DNA of 6,470 nucleotides, taken from contig JBEBGV010000136.1 in the NCBI GenBank assembly GCA_040081265.1, positions 1-6,470 of the forward strand. Reading direction: 5' to 3'. Positions 1-5,120 of the stretch are shown in pieces. Position numbers and translations under genes: made by a program. Each line of letters begins with the position of its first letter. The stretch's first letter is position 1. The notes under the pieces are model-generated. The model was not told the DNA's origin, ran no database searches, and saw only the letters and a program-made list of their open reading frames with translations. This DNA comes from JBEBGV01 sp040081265 (GTDB taxonomy: Bacteria; Acidobacteriota; Vicinamibacteria; Vicinamibacterales; UBA2999).

Positions 1-538
1 GGGAGGCGACTTCGGCCACGCCGGCAACAGCCTGCAAAGCCGGGCGGACGGTGAAGTCCTGCAAGGCGCGGAGCTCAGCCAGATCCATCCGTCCGGTGCT
101 GTCCTTCAGCACGTACTGATAGACCCAGCCCACCCCGCTCGCGTCTGGTCCGAGGATCGGAGAGACGCCGGGCGGCAGCAGTTGCTGCACGCGCCCCAAC
201 TGCTCGAGCACGCGCGTCCGCGCCCAGTAGATGTCGGTGCCCTCGTCGAAGAGGGCATAGGTGAAGCTCATGCCGAACATCGAGTACCCGCGCACGGTCC
301 GCACGCCCGGCGTGCTCTGGAGCGCGCGCACGAGCGGATACGTGATCTGGTCCTCGACCAGATCGGGGCTGCGCCCCATCCACTCTGTGAAGATGATGAC
401 CTGGGGATCCGAGATGTCCGGCAGCGCGTCGAGCGGCGTCTTGCGCGCGGAGTCGGCGGCAAAGAGCGCCAGCATCAGCACCACGCCAAAGACGACCCAC
501 TTGTGGCGGACCGACAGCTCGATGATCTTTTCGACCAT
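1..538 (-). CDS. cusA: CusA/CzcA-family heavy-metal RND efflux pump, N-terminal part (C-terminus beyond the left edge)
   Basis: This is the inner-membrane, proton-driven pump subunit of a tripartite heavy-metal efflux system. Only the first 179 residues are present, against roughly 1,030-1,060 for the family. I translated it by hand from the ATG at 538. It opens with MVEKIIELSVRHKWVV, the first transmembrane helix, followed by the family signature DALPDISDPQVII, then VEDQITYPL, TVRGYSMFG, GTDIYWARTRVLE, LPPGVSPILGPDASGVGWV and DLAELRALQDF. These match E. coli CusA and CzcA almost block for block over the first periplasmic porter subdomain. The start is supported by AGGAG at 551-547 with an 8-nt spacer; this site overlaps the stop of the adaptor gene, so the two are probably translationally coupled. 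The metal-binding methionines and the proton-relay residues lie outside the window, so Cu/Ag versus Zn/Co/Cd specificity cannot be read here. Cu/Ag is favoured by the overall likeness to CusA. Confidence 0.95.
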   Translation of the reverse strand, partial: MVEKIIELSVRHKWVVFGVVLMLALFAADSARKTPLDALPDISDPQVIIFTEWMGRSPDLVEDQITYPLVRALQSTPGVRTVRGYSMFGMSFTYALFDEGTDIYWARTRVLEQLGRVQQLLPPGVSPILGPDASGVGWVYQYVLKDSTGRMDLAELRALQDFTVRPALQAVAGVAEVAS

Positions 539-546
539 GACCGTTA

Positions 547-551
547 CTCCT
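547..551 (-). promoter_or_regulatory. Ribosome binding site of the RND pump gene, overlapping the adaptor stop codon
   Basis: On the minus strand AGGAG lies 8 nt before the pump ATG at 538. Two of its bases are the last two bases of the adaptor TAG stop (552-550). Ribosomes finishing the adaptor would therefore sit on the pump's Shine-Dalgarno site, which fits coupled synthesis of partner subunits. This is the strongest Shine-Dalgarno match in the minus-strand operon. Confidence 0.8.
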
Positions 552-1866
552 AGTGCCCGGCGTGCGGGGCGGCCGGAGCCTCGGGCGGCTTGGCTGGGGC
601 CGAGGCGCCCGCAGGCTTCTCCATGGCCCCCATATCGTGCCCACCCATGCCGCCCGTCGCACGCAGCCTGCTCTCCGAATCGAGCAGGAACACGCCCGCG
701 GCGACGATCCGTTCGCCGTCCATGAGCCCGCTCCGGACCTCGACGCGATCGGCCAGCTGCACGCCCAGCGTCACGACGCGCGGCTCGAACTGGTCGCCAG
801 TGGCGACGAACACGTGTTGTTCCGTGCCGGTATCCACCACGGCGTCGCGGGGCACCGTGATGACTTTCGCTCCGGTGGATTCAAACCCGGCCGTGCCATA
901 CAGGCCGGGCCTCAGCCCACCGCGGGTGTTCGCTGCGGAGAAGCGGACCCTGAGGGTGCGCGTGCGGTCCGTGAGCGTCGGATAGACGAAGTCGACGCGT
1001 GCCGCGAACGGTGGACGACCCGAGGCCGGGAAGTCGAGCTGGGCCGTCGTGCCGACACGGATGCCGGGGATGTCGGACTCGGGCACCTCGGCGAGCACCC
1101 ACACGCGCGACAGGTCGGCGATGCTGAACAACGTCGTCGACGGATCGACGGAGGTCCCGACGGTGACGCCGCGATTTACGACCACGCCCGTTCTCGGGGC
1201 GACGACCGTGACCAGGCGACTCGGTTCGCCGGTCTGCTCGATCGCGTCGATATCCGCGGGCGTCATGCCGAGTACCCCGAGCCGCGTCCTCCCGCTGGCG
1301 ATGACGACGCTGGTGATTCCAGAGGCGGCCGTGTTCGTCCGCGCAGAGAGGTACTCGGTCTGCGAGGACAGCAATTCCTGCGAGAAGATGCGGGCGAGCG
1401 GCTGGCCCGCGACCACCGTCGCACCCGTGGTGTTGACGTCGAGCTGCTCCACCCATCCCGCGACGCGCGTGTGGACGTGGGAAATCCTCGATTCGTCCGG
1501 AACAATGGTCGCCACCGCACGCACCGACTGCGTCAGGGATTCGCGTCCGACTACTTCGAGGCGTATACCCACAGCCTCGGCGGTTGCCGCGGTTACGTCC
1601 ACGGCGACCCGGTCGTGTGTGGGGCTGCCCGCTGATGGGGCCGTCGAAGCGGTCATCTGAACAGCTGCCTGACCTTGCGGGCCGAATGGCCAGGCGTCGC
1701 GCGCGTGCTGCACCCACAGTGCGCCGGTAAACAACGCTGCCGTTACGAGGGCGGACGCAACCGGACCGCCGATGCGGCGGAGTCGCGAACCAGCGAACCG
1801 TGTCGCGGTCGCGATAGCCGAAGCGACGGGAGCGCAGAAACGTCGGAGCCGAGTAAACGCTGTCAT
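550..1866 (-). CDS. cusB: CusB-type periplasmic adaptor (membrane fusion protein) with Met/His C-terminal tail
   Basis: This 438-residue protein links the RND pump to the outer-membrane channel. A hydrophobic segment at about residues 33-52 anchors it in the inner membrane. The barrel-sandwich (lipoyl-like) halves are at about 127-165 (HVHTRVAGWVEQLDV) and 218-250 (VVAPRTGVVVNRGVTVG), separated by a short alpha-hairpin rich in Gln/Ser/Arg. The beta-barrel follows at about 255-330 (VLAEVPESDIPGIRVG, then TRTLRVRF and GLRPGLYGTA), and a membrane-proximal domain at about 335-400. Residues 405-438 form a low-complexity tail with Met/His clusters (GGMGGHDMGAMEK, then PHAGH). E. coli CusB instead binds Cu(I) through N-terminal methionines, and here the N-terminal region has only one Met (71) after the anchor. 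The ATG shares an ATGA overlap with the channel stop, which supports this start; GAGG lies 10 nt upstream. Adaptor identity is near certain, while the substrate is inferred from the CusA neighbour. Confidence 0.93.
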   Translation of the reverse strand: MTAFTRLRRFCAPVASAIATATRFAGSRLRRIGGPVASALVTAALFTGALWVQHARDAWPFGPQGQAAVQMTASTAPSAGSPTHDRVAVDVTAATAEAVGIRLEVVGRESLTQSVRAVATIVPDESRISHVHTRVAGWVEQLDVNTTGATVVAGQPLARIFSQELLSSQTEYLSARTNTAASGITSVVIASGRTRLGVLGMTPADIDAIEQTGEPSRLVTVVAPRTGVVVNRGVTVGTSVDPSTTLFSIADLSRVWVLAEVPESDIPGIRVGTTAQLDFPASGRPPFAARVDFVYPTLTDRTRTLRVRFSAANTRGGLRPGLYGTAGFESTGAKVITVPRDAVVDTGTEQHVFVATGDQFEPRVVTLGVQLADRVEVRSGLMDGERIVAAGVFLLDSESRLRATGGMGGHDMGAMEKPAGASAPAKPPEAPAAPHAGH

Positions 1867-3125
1867 TGGATCATCGCCTCATACGATCCGAGGGCGCGCC
1901 CAAGCCGCGCCGTCGCAAGACCGAGTTGCGTATCTGCCGCAATCAGGTCAGCCTGAACGGCCCATAGCGCCTGGACGGCTTCGATCACGCTGACCAGTGG
2001 CAGTTGGCCAGACGCATACCCGGCGACCGCCGGATTGATCGCCAGCCGCGCTCGTGGGAGGACGTCTGTCGCCAGCGCGGTCTGTCGATCTCGAGCGGCG
2101 GTCAGTTGGTTGACCGCTATGGCCGCTTCCCCCTCAATCATGCGAGTCATGGCCATCAGATCGGCCTGCGACATGGCGCGCATCGATTGAGCCTCAGCGA
2201 CGCCGGCACGGAGCTTGTCGCGCCAGATCGGCAGGCTGAAGCCCACCATGGCCATCCACCCTTTGCCCTCGGCCATGGTGAAGGAGGGTCCGGTGCGGAC
2301 GGTCGCCATCGGCCGGAACATGTCGCGCATGACCTGCACGTCCGCTTCCGCGCGGGCGATCTCCGCGCGTCCGGCGACGATCTCCGGCCGGGACGTCAAC
2401 GCGGCCTTGATGGCCGACCACGGGGGAGGGGGCTGCGGAAACGTGAGCAACGTGAGCGCCGGCACGGGACCGTCCGCGTCCAGTGCGAGACTCGTGTTGA
2501 GCATGGCCTCTGCGCTGCGCACCTCGCTGACCAGCGCCCGCGAAAGAGCTTGAAGCCGCGCGACCTCGACTTCGGCACGCAGGACATCGGATTGGGGCGC
2601 TGTGCTGCTGGCGTATCTGGCGTTGGCGGCACTGACGACGTCGCGAGCGAAGGCGAGCTGCTCGGACACCAGCCCCTCGGTCCGTCGACGCTCCTGCACC
2701 ATCAGGAACGCGTTCGCCGCCTGGATGCCGACGTCCAACGTGGTCCGGGTCGTTTCGGCGCGCAGTCGGTCGACATCGGCGAGCGCAGACGCGCGTCGGT
2801 GCTGGCGGATCCCAGACAACGGAATCTGTTGTTCGAACGTGAAGCTCACGTCTGCGCCCCCGAGCATGAAGGGCAGGTGGTCAAGCGAGGGGGAGAACAT
2901 CGGGTCTTGCAGCGCTGAGACGATGGTCGACCGTGCCTCGGCAGCACGAGTCCGTGCGCGAGCCGCCTGAATCTCGTCTCGCCGCTCGCCGGCAAGACGA
3001 ATGACGTCTCCGAGGCTCAGGGGCGACGGCAGTAGGGAGGTCGTCTGTGCCGTTGCAGCGGTTGGCCAGGTCGCGGCACACACCGTCAGGAGAAGAGCAA
3101 ATCGAAGACCCGTGAGACTATTCAT
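1863..3125 (-). CDS. TolC/CusC-family outer-membrane efflux channel with a Met-rich patch
   Basis: This is a 420-residue outer-membrane factor that would trimerise into the exit duct of the efflux complex. Residues 1-26 form a Sec signal peptide (hydrophobic core FALLLTVCAA, cleavage likely after ATA). Cys16 has no proper lipobox (TVC), so unlike E. coli CusC it is probably not a lipoprotein. Two outer-membrane-efflux repeats follow, about 35-210 and 235-415, with long amphipathic helices full of Ala/Arg/Glu/Gln and beta segments such as VSFTFEQQIPLSG and MVGFSLPIW at equivalent positions. Residues 266-329 carry 11 methionines, a density unusual for the family at large. The open frame extends 80 codons upstream of the chosen ATG, but that extension is Arg/Pro-rich and would hide the signal peptide. 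The GGTGATG stretch just before the ATG is a weak ribosome binding site. The stop overlaps the adaptor start by 4 nt. Confidence 0.92.
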   Translation of the reverse strand: MNSLTGLRFALLLTVCAATWPTAATAQTTSLLPSPLSLGDVIRLAGERRDEIQAARARTRAAEARSTIVSALQDPMFSPSLDHLPFMLGGADVSFTFEQQIPLSGIRQHRRASALADVDRLRAETTRTTLDVGIQAANAFLMVQERRRTEGLVSEQLAFARDVVSAANARYASSTAPQSDVLRAEVEVARLQALSRALVSEVRSAEAMLNTSLALDADGPVPALTLLTFPQPPPPWSAIKAALTSRPEIVAGRAEIARAEADVQVMRDMFRPMATVRTGPSFTMAEGKGWMAMVGFSLPIWRDKLRAGVAEAQSMRAMSQADLMAMTRMIEGEAAIAVNQLTAARDRQTALATDVLPRARLAINPAVAGYASGQLPLVSVIEAVQALWAVQADLIAADTQLGLATARLGRALGSYEAMIQ

Positions 3126-3127
3126 GA

Positions 3128-3168
3128 CATCACCGTATGCTTCACGCCCGACCGACGGACCGGTGATG
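3128..3168 (-). promoter_or_regulatory. 8-bp inverted repeat in the leader of the channel gene, covering its Shine-Dalgarno-like site
   Basis: CATCACCG and CGGTGATG form a perfect 8-bp inverted repeat (3128-3135 and 3161-3168) with a 25-nt loop. In the minus-strand transcript the 3' arm ends 2 nt before the channel ATG (3125) and contains the only Shine-Dalgarno-like sequence (GGTGA). A folded stem would cover it. There is no T-tract, so it does not look like a terminator. Whether it regulates translation is inference; an 8-bp stem with a long loop could arise by chance. Confidence 0.4.
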
Positions 3169-3195
3169 CGCCCCGGCCCGATGCTGGGTCGGTGC

Positions 3196-3888
3196 TTACC
3201 GAGCCACTCCAGCAAGTTGCTTGTGCATCGCCGCAGCCTCGGTTGCTTCCTTCGCCTCATCTCGCGACAACGCGGCCAGACGATCGCAGTGCACGGCCGC
3301 CTGGGAGATTCGCGTGCCCCGGTACGCTTGCGCCATCGCGACGTGATCGTTGGCCTCGGCTGCATACCGCGTCGCCAGGGTCAGGAAATACTCCTGGAGG
3401 GCATTGTGATCGGCTGGAGTACTCGCCGTGGCTGCGAGCGCTGTCAGTTGCTCGGTTGTTGGTGTGGGAGCGCCAGCGCCACCTTCGAAGCGTTCCGCGC
3501 CGCGCGGTTTCGTGGTCGCTTTACCTGCTCCCAGCCCCTCGTGATAGGCCGCGAGCTGGCGTAGCGTTGCGGCGGACTGCAGGTTCAACTGCTCAAGTCG
3601 TTTGCAGTGATCGGCTGCCGAATTGGCTGCGGTCCGCCGAATCGGACTTGCGATGAACGCCTGCGCCATTGCGCTGTGGCGTTTGGCCTCGGCGGCGTGC
3701 TGCTCGGCCAGTATGGCGAAATGCACTTCGAGCCGGACATGATCGGCAGAGTCAGCTCGTTTAATGAGCTGCTGCACCTCGAGCGAATTCAGAACCGCCG
3801 ACGACGTTGTCTGTGCGCCGACGCCTCCCGCGAATGTGAGGAATGCCAGCGCGCCTACCGACATTGCGCGTAAATGGATCGTGCTCAT
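3196..3888 (-). CDS. Secreted protein with two copies of an uncharacterised His/HC-motif helical domain
   Basis: I do not recognise a named family. The 230-residue product has a clear signal peptide (core VGALAFLTFAGGVGA, cleavage near residue 25) and is then almost all helix-forming residues. Two copies of one domain are visible, about residues 36-118 and 145-227, joined by a Gly/Pro/Thr linker (about 119-144). Each copy has ADH, then F seven residues after that His, AEA, a lone His three residues on, A-M-A-Q-A-F/Y, an HC pair followed by L, and a His near its end. The first copy has an extra HF. In the ungapped 31-residue core from ADH to QA(F/Y) I count 17 identities between the copies. 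The same domain occurs once in the upstream gene (4402-4013). The ATG at 3888 is preferred: GAAGG lies 11 nt upstream and the signal peptide follows directly. An ATG 45 nt further upstream lacks a ribosome binding site. Helical bundle and metal binding by His/Cys are inference. Confidence 0.82.
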   Translation of the reverse strand: MSTIHLRAMSVGALAFLTFAGGVGAQTTSSAVLNSLEVQQLIKRADSADHVRLEVHFAILAEQHAAEAKRHSAMAQAFIASPIRRTAANSAADHCKRLEQLNLQSAATLRQLAAYHEGLGAGKATTKPRGAERFEGGAGAPTPTTEQLTALAATASTPADHNALQEYFLTLATRYAAEANDHVAMAQAYRGTRISQAAVHCDRLAALSRDEAKEATEAAAMHKQLAGVAR

Positions 3889-3952
3889 GACGGACCAGCC
3901 CTTCTCGTGTCCCTTGGACGATGCGACCACCATCGCTTCGATGTGACTGCCA

Positions 3953-3973
3953 GGGGGCAGTCAACCGCCCCCC
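3953..3973 (-). other. G/C hairpin in the gap upstream of the two-domain protein gene
   Basis: GGGGGC (3953-3958) and GCCCCC (3967-3972) pair perfectly around an 8-nt loop. It lies in the 124-nt gap between the one-domain and two-domain genes, followed in the transcript by no T-run. It is therefore a poor terminator candidate and better read as a possible RNA stability or processing element. A function is not established. Confidence 0.4.
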
Positions 3974-3986
3974 GGCAAGAGCGCTC

Positions 3987-4003
3987 CGTGACTCGTCGTC
4001 ACG
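3987..4003 (-). other. Hairpin just after the one-domain protein gene
   Basis: CGTGAC and GTCACG form a perfect 6-bp stem with a 5-nt loop, beginning 9 nt after the stop codon of the 129-residue protein gene on the minus strand. It sits where a terminator or a 3'-end-protecting stem would, but no T-tract follows and the next gene continues in the same direction. The outer CGTGA/TCACG arms match the inner arms of the inverted repeat at 5019-5032. Confidence 0.4.
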
Positions 4004-4012
4004 AAGGCGGTG

Positions 4013-4402
4013 TTACTTCGCAGTAGCCACCTGTCCGTGCTCGGAGGCGAGTTCCCGAGCACCCTTGGCGGCATCTCGAAGGGTTTGCGTCAGTTGGTCA
4101 CAGTGCGCGGCTTGCTTGGGGCGGCTCCCTGGCATGAGGCGGCCGACGTGTGGCTTCTTGTACGCCTGGGACAGCGCTGCATGCTCCGCGGCTTCGGCGT
4201 CGTACTTGGCTGCGACGGCCAGAAAGTGCTTCTGCAGCTTCGCGTGATCAGCCGGCGTGTCCGCATTGGCAATCAGCTCCTGCACCTGCTTTGACGTCAG
4301 CAGATCTGTGGACTTCGGCTCTTGCGCCGCAAATGCAGCCACCGACACTGCCAGGGCGATCGCACTGAACCCAACAACGATGCGTGAAGAATAAGTAGTC
4401 AT
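4013..4402 (-). CDS. Secreted His-rich protein with one copy of the uncharacterised HC-motif domain
   Basis: The 129-residue product has a Sec signal peptide (core IVVGFSAIALAVSVAAFA, cleavage near residue 25). One domain of about 85 residues follows, homologous to both halves of the downstream 230-residue protein. Visible landmarks are ADH (His53), HF (His59), AEAAEH (His74), QAYKKPH (His85), AAHCDQL (His100-Cys101) and a C-terminal His122. In the ungapped core from ADH to QAY I count 17 of 31 identities with the second copy of the neighbour and 14 of 31 with the first. The start is well supported: AGAGG lies 6 nt before the ATG and the signal peptide begins at once. No named family fits. 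CusF, a small beta-barrel, is ruled out by the all-helical composition. A periplasmic metal-binding or chaperone role is inferred from His/Cys content and operon context. Confidence 0.82.
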   Translation of the reverse strand: MTTYSSRIVVGFSAIALAVSVAAFAAQEPKSTDLLTSKQVQELIANADTPADHAKLQKHFLAVAAKYDAEAAEHAALSQAYKKPHVGRLMPGSRPKQAAHCDQLTQTLRDAAKGARELASEHGQVATAK

Positions 4403-4435
4403 GGCAACCTCTCTCTGTGTGAAACCGACACCTTC

Positions 4436-4464
4436 GGCATGCGCGTGTCAGCCGCGCGCACGCC
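4436..4464 (-). other. Strong hairpin in the gap upstream of the one-domain protein gene
   Basis: The arms at 4436-4445 and 4455-4464 give a 10-bp stem with a 9-nt loop. Nine pairs are Watson-Crick. The remaining one is a G-U wobble in the minus-strand RNA but an A-C mismatch in the plus-strand RNA, so the stem is better on the sense side of the operon. It lies about 34 nt before the ATG at 4402 and has no following T-tract. It could stabilise or process the transcript; its role is unknown. Confidence 0.5.
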
Positions 4465-4535
4465 ATCCTTTGTGTTGTGAGGCGAACGCCGCCAGGGCCT
4501 GGTCCTGATGCGGACCTGCGGCTGCAGTGGGAGAG

Positions 4536-4886
4536 TTAGATTCGAAGGACGGTAGGCCGAGCAGGATCGCCGAGTAACGGCGAGCGCCACGGCTCCCGCC
4601 CAATGCGAGCGCCGATCGTCAGGAGCGCCGCCTGATAGCGGGGCACCAGAGTCGCGTGAGCGGCGTCGGGGGACGAGTCGACGCGTAAACCGCTCTCGCG
4701 GGTCACGGCGACGAAAGCCAGGTTGGCGCAGGTTTGTCTACCGGCGACGCTGGGGCCCGCCTGTGCGTTGTCAGGGTGGCAGATGACCACAGCCGCATGG
4801 TCGTGACACCACGCCTTACAGAGCAGCGTGAGTTCTTGCCCGGCTGCCAGCAGAACGACGACTGAGACTAAGGCTGCTCGGAACAC
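4536..4886 (-). CDS. Small secreted Cys/His-rich protein of unknown function, first gene of the efflux operon
   Basis: This is a 116-residue hypothetical protein. It opens with a hydrophobic signal-like segment (FRAALVSVVVLLAAGQ), directly followed by a Cys/His cluster: LLCKAWCHDH, then ICHPD, then QTC. That gives Cys23, 27, 36 and 53 and His28, 30 and 37, counting from GTG 4886. The rest is polar and ends in PTVLRI. The CxxxCHxH arrangement after a signal peptide suggests a periplasmic or membrane-tethered metal or thiol site, but no named family is recognised. The start is uncertain. The frame also has a GTG at 4931, adding 15 residues (LSALFLRPCSTEYH and flanks); neither GTG has a good ribosome binding site, and 4886 puts the hydrophobic stretch at the N-terminus. 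The next gene follows in the same direction after 133 nt. That it is a real gene is supported by the signal peptide and the clustered Cys/His. Confidence 0.65.
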   Translation of the reverse strand: MFRAALVSVVVLLAAGQELTLLCKAWCHDHAAVVICHPDNAQAGPSVAGRQTCANLAFVAVTRESGLRVDSSPDAAHATLVPRYQAALLTIGARIGREPWRSPLLGDPARPTVLRI

Positions 4887-5009
4887 GTGATACTCGGTGG
4901 AGCAGGGTCGCAAGAAGAGTGCCGATAGCACAGGGAGCGAAAGACGCTGTCATTCCTGCCCGTCCCGCTCCTGACGCTGAGGCTCTCGGGCGCGTCCGCG
5001 GTAGATTTT

Positions 5010-5038
5010 CCCGACGCGCGTGAAAAATCACGGTCGGG
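5010..5038. repeat. Bulged inverted repeat in the divergent promoter region, candidate operator
   Basis: CCCGAC (5010-5015) pairs with GTCGGG (5033-5038), and inside it CGTGA (5019-5023) pairs with TCACG (5028-5032) around AAAA. This makes 11 bp in total, interrupted only by a 3-nt bulge (GCG, 5016-5018) on the left. An overlapping alternative pairs GATTTTC (5004-5010) with the GAAAAATC at 5022-5029, apart from one extra base. The inner palindrome GTGA-N4-TCAC has the shape of a dimeric helix-turn-helix operator. It is placed to control both directions, but the binding protein is unknown. Confidence 0.5.
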
Positions 5039-5103
5039 TGCGACCCTGCGGTGAACTGCGGCCCGGCTCTCGTCTATCTCTACAGCCGGCAGGCTGCGTG
5101 GGG

Positions 5104-5108
5104 AGGAG
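5104..5108 (+). promoter_or_regulatory. Ribosome binding site of the LppY/LpqO-type gene
   Basis: AGGAG, inside a longer purine run (GGGGAGGAG), lies 12 nt before the ATG at 5121. The spacing is a little long but the match is strong. No other in-frame start nearby gives a better fit, and the signal peptide begins exactly at this ATG. Confidence 0.65.
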
Positions 5109-5120
5109 TAACATCGCTTC

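Larger units (their letters stand above)
4887..5120. promoter_or_regulatory. Divergent intergenic region between the efflux operon and the LppY/LpqO-type gene
   Basis: This gene-free stretch separates two outward-facing transcription units, so both promoters should lie here. It contains AT-rich patches in otherwise GC-rich DNA at about 5001-5010 (GTAGATTTTC) and 5022-5030 (GAAAAATCA), which frame a strong inverted repeat. For the rightward gene a very weak candidate is TGAACT at 5052-5057 and TATCTC at 5075-5080, 17 nt apart. I see no convincing CueR/MerR-type or CopY-type operator and no regulator gene in the window. If the leftward gene starts at GTG 4931, the region is 45 nt shorter. Confidence 0.55.

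Noticed and set aside
75..662. Minus-strand open frame (195 codons) across the pump/adaptor junction
   Set aside because: It is out of frame with both the CusA N-terminus and the CusB C-terminus, each of which is supported by family motifs.
553..1635. Plus-strand open frame (360 codons) opposite the adaptor gene
   Set aside because: It is a shadow frame produced by high GC codon bias; the composition is Arg/Asp/His-rich and it lacks a domain, while the opposite strand is clearly CusB.
2004..2918. Plus-strand open frame (304 codons) opposite the channel gene
   Set aside because: Same reason: it is antisense to a well-supported outer-membrane efflux protein and has Arg/Gly/His-rich text only.
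3078..3080. Lipoprotein cysteine (Cys16) in the channel, as in E. coli CusC
   Set aside because: The residues before it (LTV) do not form a lipobox, and a standard signal-peptidase site follows near residue 26.
3126..3365. 80-codon N-terminal extension of the channel gene reading frame
   Set aside because: It is Arg/Pro-rich, overlaps the two-domain protein gene, and would bury the clear signal peptide that begins at ATG 3125.
3953..4003. Rho-independent terminator inside the operon
   Set aside because: Both stems lack a following T-run on the minus strand, so they are listed only as hairpins.
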